Positions 34,717-43,004 of a stretch of 64,000 nucleotides of DNA are shown here, piece after piece (position 1 is the stretch's first letter; the number at the start of each line of letters is the position of its first letter). The translations under genes were made by a program, and so were the position numbers. Source of the DNA: Nesterenkonia haasae (GTDB lineage: Bacteria; Actinomycetota; Actinomycetes; Actinomycetales; Micrococcaceae); NCBI RefSeq assembly GCF_010119385.1, contig NZ_VFIE01000019.1:122809-186808 (forward strand). Reading direction: 5' to 3'. The notes below the pieces were generated by a model, which did not search any database, had not been told where the DNA came from, and worked only from the letters and a program-made list of their open reading frames with translations.

Positions 34717-34971
34717 CTATCGAGGGCCATCCTGTCCGCTCAGGACCCGCTCCAACGGAATGGAGCCGTCCTGCCACGGCGTCAGTGCCCAGAGCAGGAG
34801 GTAGAGCCCCAGCCCAATAACGGGGAGCAGGAAAGAAACAAGAACGAGAAGTCTCACGAGCCAGACGTTGACACCAAGACTCTGCGCAATGCTGCCGGCA
34901 AGTCCGGCAACCAGCCTTTCCGGGCCACGTCGGAAACCAGTGCTGCGGATGATGTTGAAGAATCGCTCCAT
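34717..34971 (-). CDS. PspC-domain membrane protein
   Basis: 84 residues. GPERLVAGLAGSIAQSLGVNVWLVRLLVLV is a PspC domain (the gaGvaaglA and D/N-x-x-x-vRl pattern, split here at about residues 16-45), followed by a second hydrophobic helix and PWQDGS. PspC proteins are small inner-membrane proteins linked to envelope stress. The gene is tail to tail with lacI; a short hairpin (34688-34703) lies between them. TAGTCT seven bases before ATG suggests a leaderless transcript. Confidence 0.85.
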   Translation of the reverse strand: MERFFNIIRSTGFRRGPERLVAGLAGSIAQSLGVNVWLVRLLVLVSFLLPVIGLGLYLLLWALTPWQDGSIPLERVLSGQDGPR

Positions 34972-35190
34972 GTGGTTGAGACTACGCCCGAGACCCGTGA
35001 GCTACAAGGCACAGCGAGAAGTCAGTTTCTCGACGAGCTCGACAGCGACGTTTTCATCGACTGTCTTCCAGCGCACGTCGAGTCAAGCACGACCAACCCA
35101 TTGCCACCTGAAACGACCTATACCGAGTCAACCAACCACAGTGTGGGAGAGGCACTCTTCTCCCGTCCCGCATGCCGAAAAGGACCAACC

Positions 35191-35814
35191 ATGGACGCTT
35201 CTCACTCGCACTTCTACGAACCTGCTAGCGGGCATGGACTGCCCCATTCACCGTTCAACTCGATCATCGCCCCACGACCGATCGGATGGATCTCAACTCA
35301 AGACCAGGCCGGAAGGCTCAACCTGGCACCGTACAGCTTCTTCAATGCCTTCAACTACACACCACCGATTATTGGGTTTGCGAGCAACGGGCAGAAAGAC
35401 TCTCTGCACAATGCCAAGGCCACAGGACAGTTCTGTTGGAACCTCGCCGATGAAGATCTTTTCGAGGCGATGAACACGACATCTGCGAGTGTCTCCCCTG
35501 ATGTGGATGAGTTCGAGCTTGCGGGGCTCACCCCAGCTTCTTCGACGATCATCTCAGTACCTCACGTGTCTGAATCCAAGACCGTCTTTGAGTGTCGAAC
35601 CACCCAAATCGTTCCCCTGCTGACCGTTGATGGCACGGAAACTGTGACCCACGTGGTCTTCGGTGAGGTCGTAGGCGTGCACATTCATCAGTCTCTACTC
35701 AAGGACGGGATCTACCAGACGGCGGACGCGCGGCCCATGCTGCGCGGCGGCGGCCCCTCCACCTACTTCACGATCCGCAAAGAGAGCATCCGGGATCTTC
35801 ATAGACCTGCCTAG
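35191..35814 (+). CDS. Flavin-reductase-like FMN-binding protein
   Basis: 207 residues of the flavin reductase / DIM6-NTAB fold. Typical segments are FNSIIAPRPIGWIST (about 22-36), NLAPYSFFNAFNYTPPIIGF and CWNLADEDLFEAMN. It could be the FMN reductase partner of a monooxygenase or a stand-alone flavoprotein. ATG at 35191 has AAAAGGA six bases upstream; the frame runs open for over 500 bases before it, but that part overlaps the PspC gene and lacks support. No monooxygenase lies next to it. Confidence 0.85.
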   Translation: MDASHSHFYEPASGHGLPHSPFNSIIAPRPIGWISTQDQAGRLNLAPYSFFNAFNYTPPIIGFASNGQKDSLHNAKATGQFCWNLADEDLFEAMNTTSASVSPDVDEFELAGLTPASSTIISVPHVSESKTVFECRTTQIVPLLTVDGTETVTHVVFGEVVGVHIHQSLLKDGIYQTADARPMLRGGGPSTYFTIRKESIRDLHRPA

Positions 35815-35855
35815 GCCCCATAGCGACTCCGCCAGTAATTCAAACTAGGGCGAAC

Positions 35856-35875
35856 TGGGACATGCAGGATTTGAA
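35856..35875 (-). other. Possible tRNA 3'-end relic
   Basis: On the minus strand the sequence reads like a T-loop (TTCAAAT), the 3' half of a T-stem and an acceptor end ending TGTCCCA. The 5' half of the T-stem does not pair and no anticodon arm is found, so it is not a working tRNA. It may be chance or a scar of past integration. Confidence 0.2.
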
Positions 35876-35988
35876 CTCTCCACGAATGGACGACTCCCAG
35901 TGATACCTTCATCGAGGAGTCGAAATTCATCCCGAGTCTCCGGAGCCCAACTCGTAGAGTCCCAACGTATTTCGAGATCGACCCGCGG

Positions 35989-36765
35989 TCAGTCAGAAAC
36001 GGCTCCAGCAGTCAGATTAACTGCCGCTGAGGTCAGTGACCGTCCCCGCTCGCTCGCGATGAATGCGGCAGTCTCGGCGATCTCCACCGCGGATGGCAGC
36101 CGCCCCAGTATGGTGTCAGCCTCCAATTCCGCGAGCACTTCAGCGTTCTCCATGTCTCCGGCGTAACTGCTGCCGTAATCGGGAGCATCGAGAATACCTT
36201 CGACAGTGCCACCGACACGTGTCCACGCCACCCGCACACCCTGAGGTCCGAGTTCAACTGCCCACTGCCTGTACATCGCCTCGATCAGCTGCCATGTCAC
36301 CGCGGTGGTACCCATGCCCGGGAACGGCGGGCCATGACCAACGTTGGTGAGGATGACCCCGGAGCCTCGGTTGACCATGCGTTTAGCCGTCGCCTGGATT
36401 GTTGCCGTCTGCGCGTTCACGGCGCTGAGCACAGCCTCGGCCATGACGGAGGTGTCCAGCTCGAGCAATGGTGTGCCCTGTACATCGCGGTAGGTTACCG
36501 CGTTGAAGAGGACATCCACCCCACCTTCACGATCGACCACCGACGCGATGTGCTGCTCGACCGCCTCCGCAACCGTGACATCCACCGCATCTGCGAAGGC
36601 ACGCCCGCCATGCTGGGTGATCTCCGTCGTGACAATTTTCAACGAATCGAGGGAGCGGCCGGTCAGAAAGACGGTCGCCCCCTCCCGAGCGAAGACACGG
36701 GCGACTGCTCGGCCAATGATCCCGCCGCCACCGTTGACGACAGCAACCTTTCCGCTCAGTAACAC
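35989..36765 (-). CDS. SDR-family protein lacking the catalytic Tyr-Lys pair
   Basis: 258 residues with an SDR fold. The cofactor loop is NGGGGIIGRAVARVF and TGRS follows, but the usual YxxxK is replaced: aligning back from the conserved AVELGP puts Thr where Tyr should be and Trp where Lys should be (TAVTWQ). VRVAWTRVGGTVEG stands where PG loops occur. It may bind NAD(P)H without acting as a dehydrogenase, or be a degenerating copy. The GTG start at 36765 has AAAGGGATGAG upstream. It has no operon partner. Confidence 0.78.
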   Translation of the reverse strand: MLLSGKVAVVNGGGGIIGRAVARVFAREGATVFLTGRSLDSLKIVTTEITQHGGRAFADAVDVTVAEAVEQHIASVVDREGGVDVLFNAVTYRDVQGTPLLELDTSVMAEAVLSAVNAQTATIQATAKRMVNRGSGVILTNVGHGPPFPGMGTTAVTWQLIEAMYRQWAVELGPQGVRVAWTRVGGTVEGILDAPDYGSSYAGDMENAEVLAELEADTILGRLPSAVEIAETAAFIASERGRSLTSAAVNLTAGAVSD

Positions 36766-36824
36766 CTCATCCCTTTCGTCTAAACGCCACGCCGCGCGCC
36801 ATATCGGAGGGATTTCAAACCGGG

Positions 36825-36852
36825 TTCATAGTCTCAACGCTAATGCTATAAT
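36825..36852 (+). promoter_or_regulatory. Promoter of an unassigned rightward transcript
   Basis: TTCATA (36825-36830), 16 bases, TATAAT (36847-36852). The -10 is a perfect consensus, rare in this GC-rich window. The next conserved gene starts 440 bases downstream and has its own promoter. Confidence 0.5.
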
Positions 36853-37083
36853 GGTGTCACGTCGAGGTCAAGGAAAAGTGCGTACTACGGGTTGCCGGTG
36901 TCCAAACCGCGGGGGGCGGACCCCGCCACAGCGACTCCCGGGCACAGGCTTGAGAACTCGAGGGTTCACGCGCCTCCGAGAGGCGGATATAGGCATCAGA
37001 CTTTGCGATCACTGACACGTCGAGGACCCAACGGCCCTGGACGCGGGGAAAACTACGCTGACTGATCGCCAAGGAGAGAGCAT

Positions 37084-37173
37084 CTGATCAAATCACAAGA
37101 CCTGGAGCTCAATGGTCTTCGGCTAACCCTGGGGCACGACCACAACCAGAGAAGTGAGCACGAGGATAAATGA
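37084..37173 (+). CDS. Possible 29-residue peptide with a CTG start
   Basis: AAGGAGAG (37071-37078) precedes a CTG at the right distance. The frame then encodes 29 residues (IKSQDLELNGLRLTLGHDHN near the start) and ends TGA, overlapped by ATGA that opens a second frame of 17 codons to 37223. The strong ribosome binding site is the only real support. It may be a leader peptide or the remnant of a longer gene. No homologue is recognised. Confidence 0.25.
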   Translation: MIKSQDLELNGLRLTLGHDHNQRSEHEDK

Positions 37174-37262
37174 CACCGCGACCAGCAGCGATAGGCGCAC
37201 ATCACTCGATTGTTCTCCCGTAGGTGAACACCCGCAGGCCATTCCACATCTCAAATTTCCTG

Positions 37263-37292
37263 ATAATCCAAAAAAGCGTAATATTGGATTAT
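37263..37292. promoter_or_regulatory. Palindrome and leaderless promoter of the ArsR-type gene
   Basis: Perfect 8-bp arms, ATAATCCA (37263-37270) and TGGATTAT (37285-37292), with a 14-base spacer. TAATAT (37279-37284) lies between them and is followed by six bases and the ATG at 37291. The right arm covers the start codon, so an autorepressor bound here would block transcription. Confidence 0.6.
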
Positions 37293-37773
37293 GAGCCTAG
37301 AAAATCGCGTCGAGGCTCTTGAGAGCCGCCTCGCCGCCCTGGAGGAAAAACGCCAGACGACGCCTGCCGCGGGTGACTTCTGGGCTCTCGACACACTGCG
37401 CAAACAGGCGAACCCCAAAGAGGGCGCGGTGCTGTGGACCGGGACCGTCCCGACCTCAGATGGACCCGTTGAATGGCAGATGCAGCGCTCCGCCGGCTCC
37501 CTGATTGACATCGAAGACACCACTCCATTCGCAGACCGCCTCTCAGCCCTGGGGAATCCCGTTCGCGTTTCCCTGCTGCTGTCAGTTCTGCGGGGCACGA
37601 CCCGATTGACAGACCTTGCTGATGAGCTTGACCTGGCCTCCACAGGGCAGCTCTACCACCACGTCAAGACTTTGTCCTCAGCGGGCTGGCTTCGGGGTCA
37701 CGGCCGCGGACAGGTCCAAGTGCCGGCCGAGCGAACGGTCCCACTTCTGGTCATCCTTGGGGCCACCCAGTGA
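37291..37773 (+). CDS. ArsR-like winged-helix regulator with N-terminal coiled coil
   Basis: 160 residues. Residues 1-20 form a short heptad-like coiled coil (LENRVEALESRLAALEE). The HTH lies at about 85-150 with RLSALGNPVRVSLLLSVL, LTDLADELDLASTGQLYHHV and LSSAGWLRGHGRGQVQV. No cysteine metal site is present. The start is fixed by a leaderless promoter six bases upstream. It overlaps the next gene (GTGA) and likely controls its own three-gene operon through the palindrome over its promoter. Confidence 0.85.
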   Translation: MSLENRVEALESRLAALEEKRQTTPAAGDFWALDTLRKQANPKEGAVLWTGTVPTSDGPVEWQMQRSAGSLIDIEDTTPFADRLSALGNPVRVSLLLSVLRGTTRLTDLADELDLASTGQLYHHVKTLSSAGWLRGHGRGQVQVPAERTVPLLVILGATQ

Positions 37774-38858
37774 ACCTGAAGCGGCGCGGAAATCGGAAAT
37801 TGGTCATTGTGATGGCTGCTCTAGCCACCCTCGGTGCTCTGTTGGGAGCTGCACTGCGTCCCGGCGCAGGCTCGATTGACGACCACTCCCCGGTGGAGGG
37901 CGATACCGACCTCGCCGCAGTGGCCCTGGAACAGATACCGAACTCCGGCGTCTACGCACTCACGGTAGCCGAAGTCACCCCCGAGGGAACGCGCCTTGCC
38001 TCGATTAATGCGCCACTCGACGCCACTTTCGAGATCGGATCCGTGACCAAGGGTGTGACCGGGCTGATCTATTCCGACGCCCTGGCCCGCAACGAGGTTC
38101 ATTCCGAGACCCAACTTGGTGAGATCCTCGATCTTCAGGAGGGCGACCCCGCAGAGATCACTCTCGCGGAGCTGGCCCAGCATCGCTCAGGGTTGCCTAG
38201 ACTGTCGCAGAAGCCCGGCGATCTGGTGCGGAGCAGCGTGATGAGCATCCTGGCGAAGAACCCCTACAACACTTCGCCTGAGGATGTTTCCGCCGAGTTG
38301 AATCAGGTGTCCGTGGGGGAAAAACAGCCTCGCTATTCCAACCTAGGGTTCGCCGTACTCGGCCAGGCCCTGGTCCCGCGCACGGGACTGAGCTACCCGG
38401 AACTAGTGGAGCAGCGTATCGCCTCCCCGCTCGGGCTGGAGAACTTCTATGTACCTGTGGGAGGCGAGGAAGGATTAGATGAGAACGCTGTCCAGGGGCG
38501 GGATGCCCAGGGAAGAACCCAACAGGCTTGGACCGACTCTGGGCACGCCCCGGCCGGCGGTATTCGGGCTGACGCAGCGAGCATGGCCTTATTAGCGGAG
38601 GCGCTGCTAGACGGCTCCGTACCCGGAATCGAAGCCCTGGAGCCCACCGCCAATTTTGATGAGGACCGCATCGGGAGCGGTTGGTTCCTCTCTGAGGTCC
38701 AGGGCAGCACGGTGATCTGGCATAACGGCGGCACCGGTGGTTTCAGCAGTTGGTTCGGTATCGACCAGGAGCGTGGCACCGCTGTTTTCATCGCCGGGGC
38801 GACGACGTCGTCGCTGGATGAAGCGGGCCTCGGCCTCCTGCTGGAGGCCGGTAGGTGA
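37770..38858 (+). CDS. Serine hydrolase of the beta-lactamase/DD-peptidase fold
   Basis: 362 residues with an N-terminal hydrophobic helix (about 11-28) that may anchor it or act as a signal. The active-site set is visible: Ser-x-x-Lys in IGSVTKGV (about 92-95), Tyr-x-Asn in PRYSNLGFAVLG and the HNGGTGGFSSW triad region. This is the class C beta-lactamase/D-peptidase family; such proteins act on peptidoglycan peptides, esters or beta-lactams. It is translationally coupled to the ArsR-like gene and followed by a small membrane protein. Confidence 0.88.
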   Translation: MNLKRRGNRKLVIVMAALATLGALLGAALRPGAGSIDDHSPVEGDTDLAAVALEQIPNSGVYALTVAEVTPEGTRLASINAPLDATFEIGSVTKGVTGLIYSDALARNEVHSETQLGEILDLQEGDPAEITLAELAQHRSGLPRLSQKPGDLVRSSVMSILAKNPYNTSPEDVSAELNQVSVGEKQPRYSNLGFAVLGQALVPRTGLSYPELVEQRIASPLGLENFYVPVGGEEGLDENAVQGRDAQGRTQQAWTDSGHAPAGGIRADAASMALLAEALLDGSVPGIEALEPTANFDEDRIGSGWFLSEVQGSTVIWHNGGTGGFSSWFGIDQERGTAVFIAGATTSSLDEAGLGLLLEAGR

Positions 38859-39208
38859 TGCAGACCCTGCTGCCCTGGTTACTCCTGGGCATATGTCTTG
38901 CGACGCTCGTAGGCATGACTGGCGCGGCCTTCCACGCGACCGACAGGCGCGCCCTGCTCAGCCAGGCGCTCTGGGTGACAGTCTTCATCGTCTACACCCG
39001 CGCAATGCTTCCAGCCGGTGGGATCATCAGCTGGCTCTGGGTCGGCTTCGTGGCCGGCTTCTTTGCGCTCTTGGCCCCGGCGTGGATGCACTGGCGTCGA
39101 CTCCCGCTCTTTTCCGAGGGCACCAGCCGGCTGCGCCGATGCCTGGCAATTACCGAATGGGGGCTTCTGGGCAGCGCTGCTCTAGTTCTTGGCTGGACTT
39201 TCCTCTGA
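38855..39208 (+). CDS. Small membrane protein of unknown function
   Basis: 117 residues with four hydrophobic segments (about 5-24, 36-52, 57-76 and 97-115). Family not recognised. It starts GTG-ATG with a four-base overlap on the hydrolase stop, so it is the third gene of the ArsR-like/hydrolase operon. It may assist the membrane-anchored hydrolase. Between its end and the tRNA there are 190 bases in which I see no supported gene. Confidence 0.6.
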   Translation: MMQTLLPWLLLGICLATLVGMTGAAFHATDRRALLSQALWVTVFIVYTRAMLPAGGIISWLWVGFVAGFFALLAPAWMHWRRLPLFSEGTSRLRRCLAITEWGLLGSAALVLGWTFL

Positions 39209-39398
39209 GACGCAGGAGCGCGGCAGCAGGGAATCACCGGCACTGTTGGATCAACGTCATGTGCCGCGGGTAGAGCTTCGCCTCCCCTCGCCCGGAAGCA
39301 TTGTCTACGAGGACGACGTCCGGGTGGTTGCCTGCCACTCACCTGAGGAGCAGACCGCATGGGCTCCTCCCGCGGCGCGCAAACCAGCGAATGAAGTG

Positions 39399-39474
39399 TG
39401 GTGGGCCCTGCGGGATTCGAACCCGCGACCAGCGGATTAAAAGTCCGATGCTCTACCAACTGAGCTAAAGGCCC
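39399..39474 (-). tRNA. tRNA-Lys (anticodon TTT)
   Basis: Minus strand: acceptor GGGCCTT pairs with the 3' strand AGGGCCC, D-arm AGCTCAGTTGGTAGAGC, anticodon loop CTTTTAA with TTT, T-arm GCGGGTTCGAATCCCGC, discriminator A and an encoded CCA at 39399-39401. All stems form. 76 bases including CCA. Confidence 0.97.
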
Positions 39475-39592
39475 TGGTCTTGTTGGGGTGGCCGATAAAT
39501 GGCCAGAAACCATGGTATCTCAGACCGAGCCACAACCATACTCAGCGCCCAGATGCGACCGCGCCGCCAGAGACAGATATCATGGCGGTCCC

Positions 39593-40219
39593 ATGACCAA
39601 TGCCCCGCGTTACCGCCGCCCTGCGTACTCGGACCCTGCGTCGTTCGACCGGCGTGAAGGGGGAGCTGACCCTGCCGATATCTCACAGGCAGCCCACGAC
39701 ACTGCACATGCGGTGATCAATCAAGGGCGCGACGCCGCCGATCCAGAAACCACCGAACGCTTCGTCAAACTCGCCGAGACCGAAGGTCTTGAAGCAATCG
39801 CCGAACTCTGGGCCCATTCTCCTGCACGGTCTCTGGCCGGTGCGCTCTGGAGGATCTACGCCTTGCGGTCGGCGATCCGCAAGTCGCCCGAACGCATGAG
39901 CGAGTACTACCGCCTGGGACGGAGCCACTCCGCGCCTTCTGCGATCGCCGGAGTCGCCGAACCACCCACCGCAGAGGAGATGAACCGGCTCACCGATCGG
40001 CTGCTGGCCGGAATGTATGCCGGAGACATCGACGTCGCCTTCGACCGAGCCGGGGCCTTCTGCCGCGTCATCGCCCGCGGGCAGGCTCTCTGGGCTGATA
40101 AAACACATGTGGAACCCCGCGACGCCAGGATCCTCACCGACAAAGCGAACCGGCTGGTAAAGACTGCTGAAGAACTTGAATCCTCGGCTCGAGCGTTCCG
40201 CGATGGCGCACTGGATTGA
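39593..40219 (+). CDS. Conserved actinobacterial protein, helical, function unknown
   Basis: 208 residues, soluble and alpha-rich. It begins TNAPRYRRPAYSDPASFDR and has AHDTAHAVINQGRD, ELWAHSPARSLAGALWRIYALR and AGDIDVAFDRAGAFCRVIARG. I recognise this pattern from proteins common in Micrococcales that are sometimes misnamed as RNA polymerase subunits; no enzymatic motif is present. The ATG at 39593 is chosen because the conserved region starts there. It lies alone between tRNA-Lys and the nucleoside transporter. Confidence 0.75.
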   Translation: MTNAPRYRRPAYSDPASFDRREGGADPADISQAAHDTAHAVINQGRDAADPETTERFVKLAETEGLEAIAELWAHSPARSLAGALWRIYALRSAIRKSPERMSEYYRLGRSHSAPSAIAGVAEPPTAEEMNRLTDRLLAGMYAGDIDVAFDRAGAFCRVIARGQALWADKTHVEPRDARILTDKANRLVKTAEELESSARAFRDGALD

Positions 40220-40285
40220 GGGCTGTAACATAGCCTCCACTGCGCCGAACGGCGCTCGCACCACTCACACCACAGGAGATCCCCG

Positions 40286-41392
40286 ATGAGGTCTTTCACA
40301 CCCAAAGCACTATTCAGTCTGGCTGCGGTCGGCGTACTCGCTCTTTCCGCCTGCGGCGAGGCTCCCGAGGAGGAGCCAGAGGAGGACGACGCCGCGGCTG
40401 AGGAGAACGGCGAAGCTCAGGCCGACGACAACTCCGACTTCACCGCCTGCCTCGTCTCCGATGCGGGAGGCTGGGACGACCAGTCGTTCAACGAATCAGC
40501 ATTCACCGGCCTCCAGAACGCGATCGAGGACTTCGGCATCGAGTCTGCGACCGCTGAATCATCATCAGACTCCGACTTCGGTCCCAATGTTGATGCCATG
40601 GTGCAGCAGGGCTGTGACCTCACCTTCGGTGTGGGTTTCCTGCTGGAAGACGCCATTGACGAAGCCGCTCAGGAGAACCCTGACCTGAGCTTCGGCATCA
40701 TCGATTCCACGCTGCCCAGCGAACCGGACAACGGCAAGCCCTTGGTGTTCAACACTTCCGAGGCCGCCTACCTGGCCGGCTACGTGGCAGCATCGATGAG
40801 CGAAACAGACACTGTGGCCACATTCGGTGGCATTCAGATCCCTTCAGTCACCGTATTCATGGATGGCTTCGCCGACGGCGTGGACCGCTTCAACGAGGAC
40901 AACGACGCCGATGTCAGCCTCCTCGGCTGGGACAAAGAAGCCCAGGACGGGTCCTTCTCCGGCGACTTCGACGATCAGAGCGCCGGCCGCGCCCTGACTG
41001 AACAGTTCCTGGCCCAGGACGCCGACATCATCATGCCCGTCGCCGGCCCCGTAGGGCTGGGTGCCGCAGGCGCGATCGAAGACGACGGCGACGCCAAACT
41101 GATCTGGGTCGACACCGATGGATACGAGTCCACCGACTACGGCGACATCATCCTCACCTCAGTTTTGAAGCAGATTGCACAGGCCGTCTACGACACTGTG
41201 GAAGAAGGCGCCGCTGGTGAGTTCACCGCGGAACCATACGTCGGCGACCTGGAGAACGAAGGCGTGGGTCTGGCACCGTTCCACGACTTCGAAGACGAGG
41301 TCCCTGACGAGGTCAAGGACAAGATCGAGGAACTCACAGCAGAGATCATCAGCGGCGAGACCGTCGTCGAATCAGAGAACGCACCTCAGTAG
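40286..41392 (+). CDS. BMP-family nucleoside-binding lipoprotein
   Basis: 368 residues. A lipoprotein signal ends in LALSAC with Cys at 23, followed by a long acidic linker (about 24-48). The BMP fold shows VSDAGGWDDQSFNESAF, DAMVQQGCDLTFGVGF, AAYLAGYVAAS and IMPVAGPVGLGAAGA, typical of PnrA/BmpA purine-nucleoside-binding proteins. It is anchored outside the membrane and feeds the three downstream ABC genes. CAGGAGATCC is the ribosome binding site. The surface linker is unusually acidic. Confidence 0.93.
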   Translation: MRSFTPKALFSLAAVGVLALSACGEAPEEEPEEDDAAAEENGEAQADDNSDFTACLVSDAGGWDDQSFNESAFTGLQNAIEDFGIESATAESSSDSDFGPNVDAMVQQGCDLTFGVGFLLEDAIDEAAQENPDLSFGIIDSTLPSEPDNGKPLVFNTSEAAYLAGYVAASMSETDTVATFGGIQIPSVTVFMDGFADGVDRFNEDNDADVSLLGWDKEAQDGSFSGDFDDQSAGRALTEQFLAQDADIIMPVAGPVGLGAAGAIEDDGDAKLIWVDTDGYESTDYGDIILTSVLKQIAQAVYDTVEEGAAGEFTAEPYVGDLENEGVGLAPFHDFEDEVPDEVKDKIEELTAEIISGETVVESENAPQ

Positions 41393-41435
41393 CACCGGTC
41401 ACCGTAGCGCGATACGTCTGAGGAGAACACGTGGC

Positions 41436-43004
41436 ATGAAGCTGCAACTCAAGGGTGTCACCAAACGGTTCGGCACCTTCACCGCCAATGATCGAATTGA
41501 TCTGACGGTGCAGCCTGGGGAGATCCACGCCCTGCTCGGTGAGAATGGGGCGGGCAAGTCGACCTTGATGAACACCATTTACGGGCTGTACTCCCCTGAA
41601 GAGGGCGAAATTCTCCTCGACGACAAGCTCGTGACCTTCAACGGGCCCGGCGACGCCGTGGAGGCCGGGATCGGCATGGTGCACCAGCACTTCATGCTGA
41701 TCCCGGTCTTCAGTGTCACCGAATCCGTCATGCTCGGCTACGAACCCACCAGAAAAGCCGGAATCATTGACTTCGCGGAAGCTCGGCGGCGGGTCCAGGA
41801 AATCTCCGCCCGGTTCGGTTTCGACGTTGACCCAGACGCCATGATCGAAGACCTCCCGGTCGGTGCCCAGCAGCGGGTGGAGATCATCAAGGCCCTCTCC
41901 CGTGATGCGAAGGTACTCATCTTGGATGAGCCCACGGCGGTCCTCACCCCACAGGAGACTGACGAGCTCATCACCATCATGCGCCAGCTCCGAGAGTCCG
42001 GGACATCCATCGTCTTCATCACGCACAAACTCCGTGAAGTCCGCGCCATCGCTGACAAGATCACGGTCATCCGGCGCGGCAAGATTGTCGGTCAGGCCTT
42101 ACCAGAATCCACTGAGACCGAACTGGCTAGCCTCATGGTCGGCCGTGAGGTCAACCTCACCACCCAAAAAGAGCCTGCCGAACCCGGTGACATCGGCTTC
42201 TCCGTCAAAGATCTGACGGTGCTCTCCGGGGCTGGGAAGGTAGTGCTCGACAACGTCAACCTCGACATTGCTCGCGGTGAGATTCTCTGCGTCGCAGGGG
42301 TTGACGGCAACGGTCAGACTGAACTCGCCGAAGCCATCGTAGGGCTGCGCAGCGCCGTGGCCGGAACCATCACGTTGGACGGCACCAACCTGCGGCGAAT
42401 GAATGTCAAAGAACGTCTCAACTCGGGCATTGGTTTCGTCCCTGAAGACCGCTCCACCGACGGCGTCATCCCCGGCTTCACCGTCACCGAGAACTTCGTA
42501 CTCGACCAGTACGATCAGCAGCCCTACTCCAACGGTGTCGCCATGAAACCCAGCGTGATGCGCGAGGCCGCTGTACAACAGATTTCCCGGTTCGACGTCA
42601 GGCTCGGCACCGTGGATGACCCCATCTCCACCCTCTCTGGCGGAAACCAGCAGAAGGTCGTGCTCGCCCGTGAGATGAGCCGCGATATCCGGTTCTTCCT
42701 CGCCAGTCAACCCACCCGCGGGCTGGACGTCGGATCCATCGAATTCGTCCACCGCACGATCATCGAAGAACGCGACAAAGGCACCCCGTGTCTGATCGTC
42801 TCCACTGAACTTGATGAAGTGAGCAACCTCGCTGACCGGATCGCGGTGATGTACCGCGGAGTCGTGGTCGGGGTCGTGCCAGGAGACACCGACCGAGACG
42901 TTCTCGGTCTCATGATGGCCGGCGTGCCAGTGGAGGAAGCCTACGCCCAAGCCAAAGACCATCACACCATCCTCGGCGAGGCGGACGAGGAGGCCCAAAC
43001 ATGA
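41436..43004 (+). CDS. Nucleoside ABC importer, double ATP-binding protein
   Basis: 522 residues with two ABC domains. The first has Walker A GENGAGKST (about 34-42), the signature region LPVGAQQRVEI and Walker B VLILDEPTAVL. The second has the degenerate loop GVDGNGQTEL and the signature LSGGNQQKVVLAREM, as in RbsA/NupA-type proteins. ATG at 41436 has GAGGAG ten bases upstream; the frame extends further upstream but into the lipoprotein gene. It overlaps the first permease gene by four bases. Confidence 0.93.
   Translation: MKLQLKGVTKRFGTFTANDRIDLTVQPGEIHALLGENGAGKSTLMNTIYGLYSPEEGEILLDDKLVTFNGPGDAVEAGIGMVHQHFMLIPVFSVTESVMLGYEPTRKAGIIDFAEARRRVQEISARFGFDVDPDAMIEDLPVGAQQRVEIIKALSRDAKVLILDEPTAVLTPQETDELITIMRQLRESGTSIVFITHKLREVRAIADKITVIRRGKIVGQALPESTETELASLMVGREVNLTTQKEPAEPGDIGFSVKDLTVLSGAGKVVLDNVNLDIARGEILCVAGVDGNGQTELAEAIVGLRSAVAGTITLDGTNLRRMNVKERLNSGIGFVPEDRSTDGVIPGFTVTENFVLDQYDQQPYSNGVAMKPSVMREAAVQQISRFDVRLGTVDDPISTLSGGNQQKVVLAREMSRDIRFFLASQPTRGLDVGSIEFVHRTIIEERDKGTPCLIVSTELDEVSNLADRIAVMYRGVVVGVVPGDTDRDVLGLMMAGVPVEEAYAQAKDHHTILGEADEEAQT

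Larger units (their letters stand above)
36766..37290. other. Gene-poor stretch with promoter, hairpins and a possible mini-ORF
   Basis: No clear conserved gene in 525 bases. It holds a good rightward promoter (36825-36852), two hairpins (a GCGGGG/CCCCGC stem near 36911-36930 and CGCCTC/GAGGCG at 36971-36985), two copies of CACGTCGAGG (36858-36867 and 37016-37025) and a CTG-initiated short frame with a strong ribosome binding site. A small RNA or leader transcript is possible. Confidence 0.4.

Noticed and set aside
34663-35190. N-terminal extension of the flavin reductase by 176 codons
   Set aside because: The extension overlaps the PspC gene on the other strand and shows no domain; a ribosome binding site supports the start at 35191.
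35856-35875. tRNA-like 3' end as an attachment site of a mobile element
   Set aside because: The T-stem does not pair, there is no matching copy at another boundary, and no integrase is present; kept only as a low-confidence feature.
39209-39398. Plus-strand frame with IVYEDDVRVVA that recalls a HIT-type protein
   Set aside because: The frame runs on into the tRNA gene, lacks the HxHxH motif and has no clear start.
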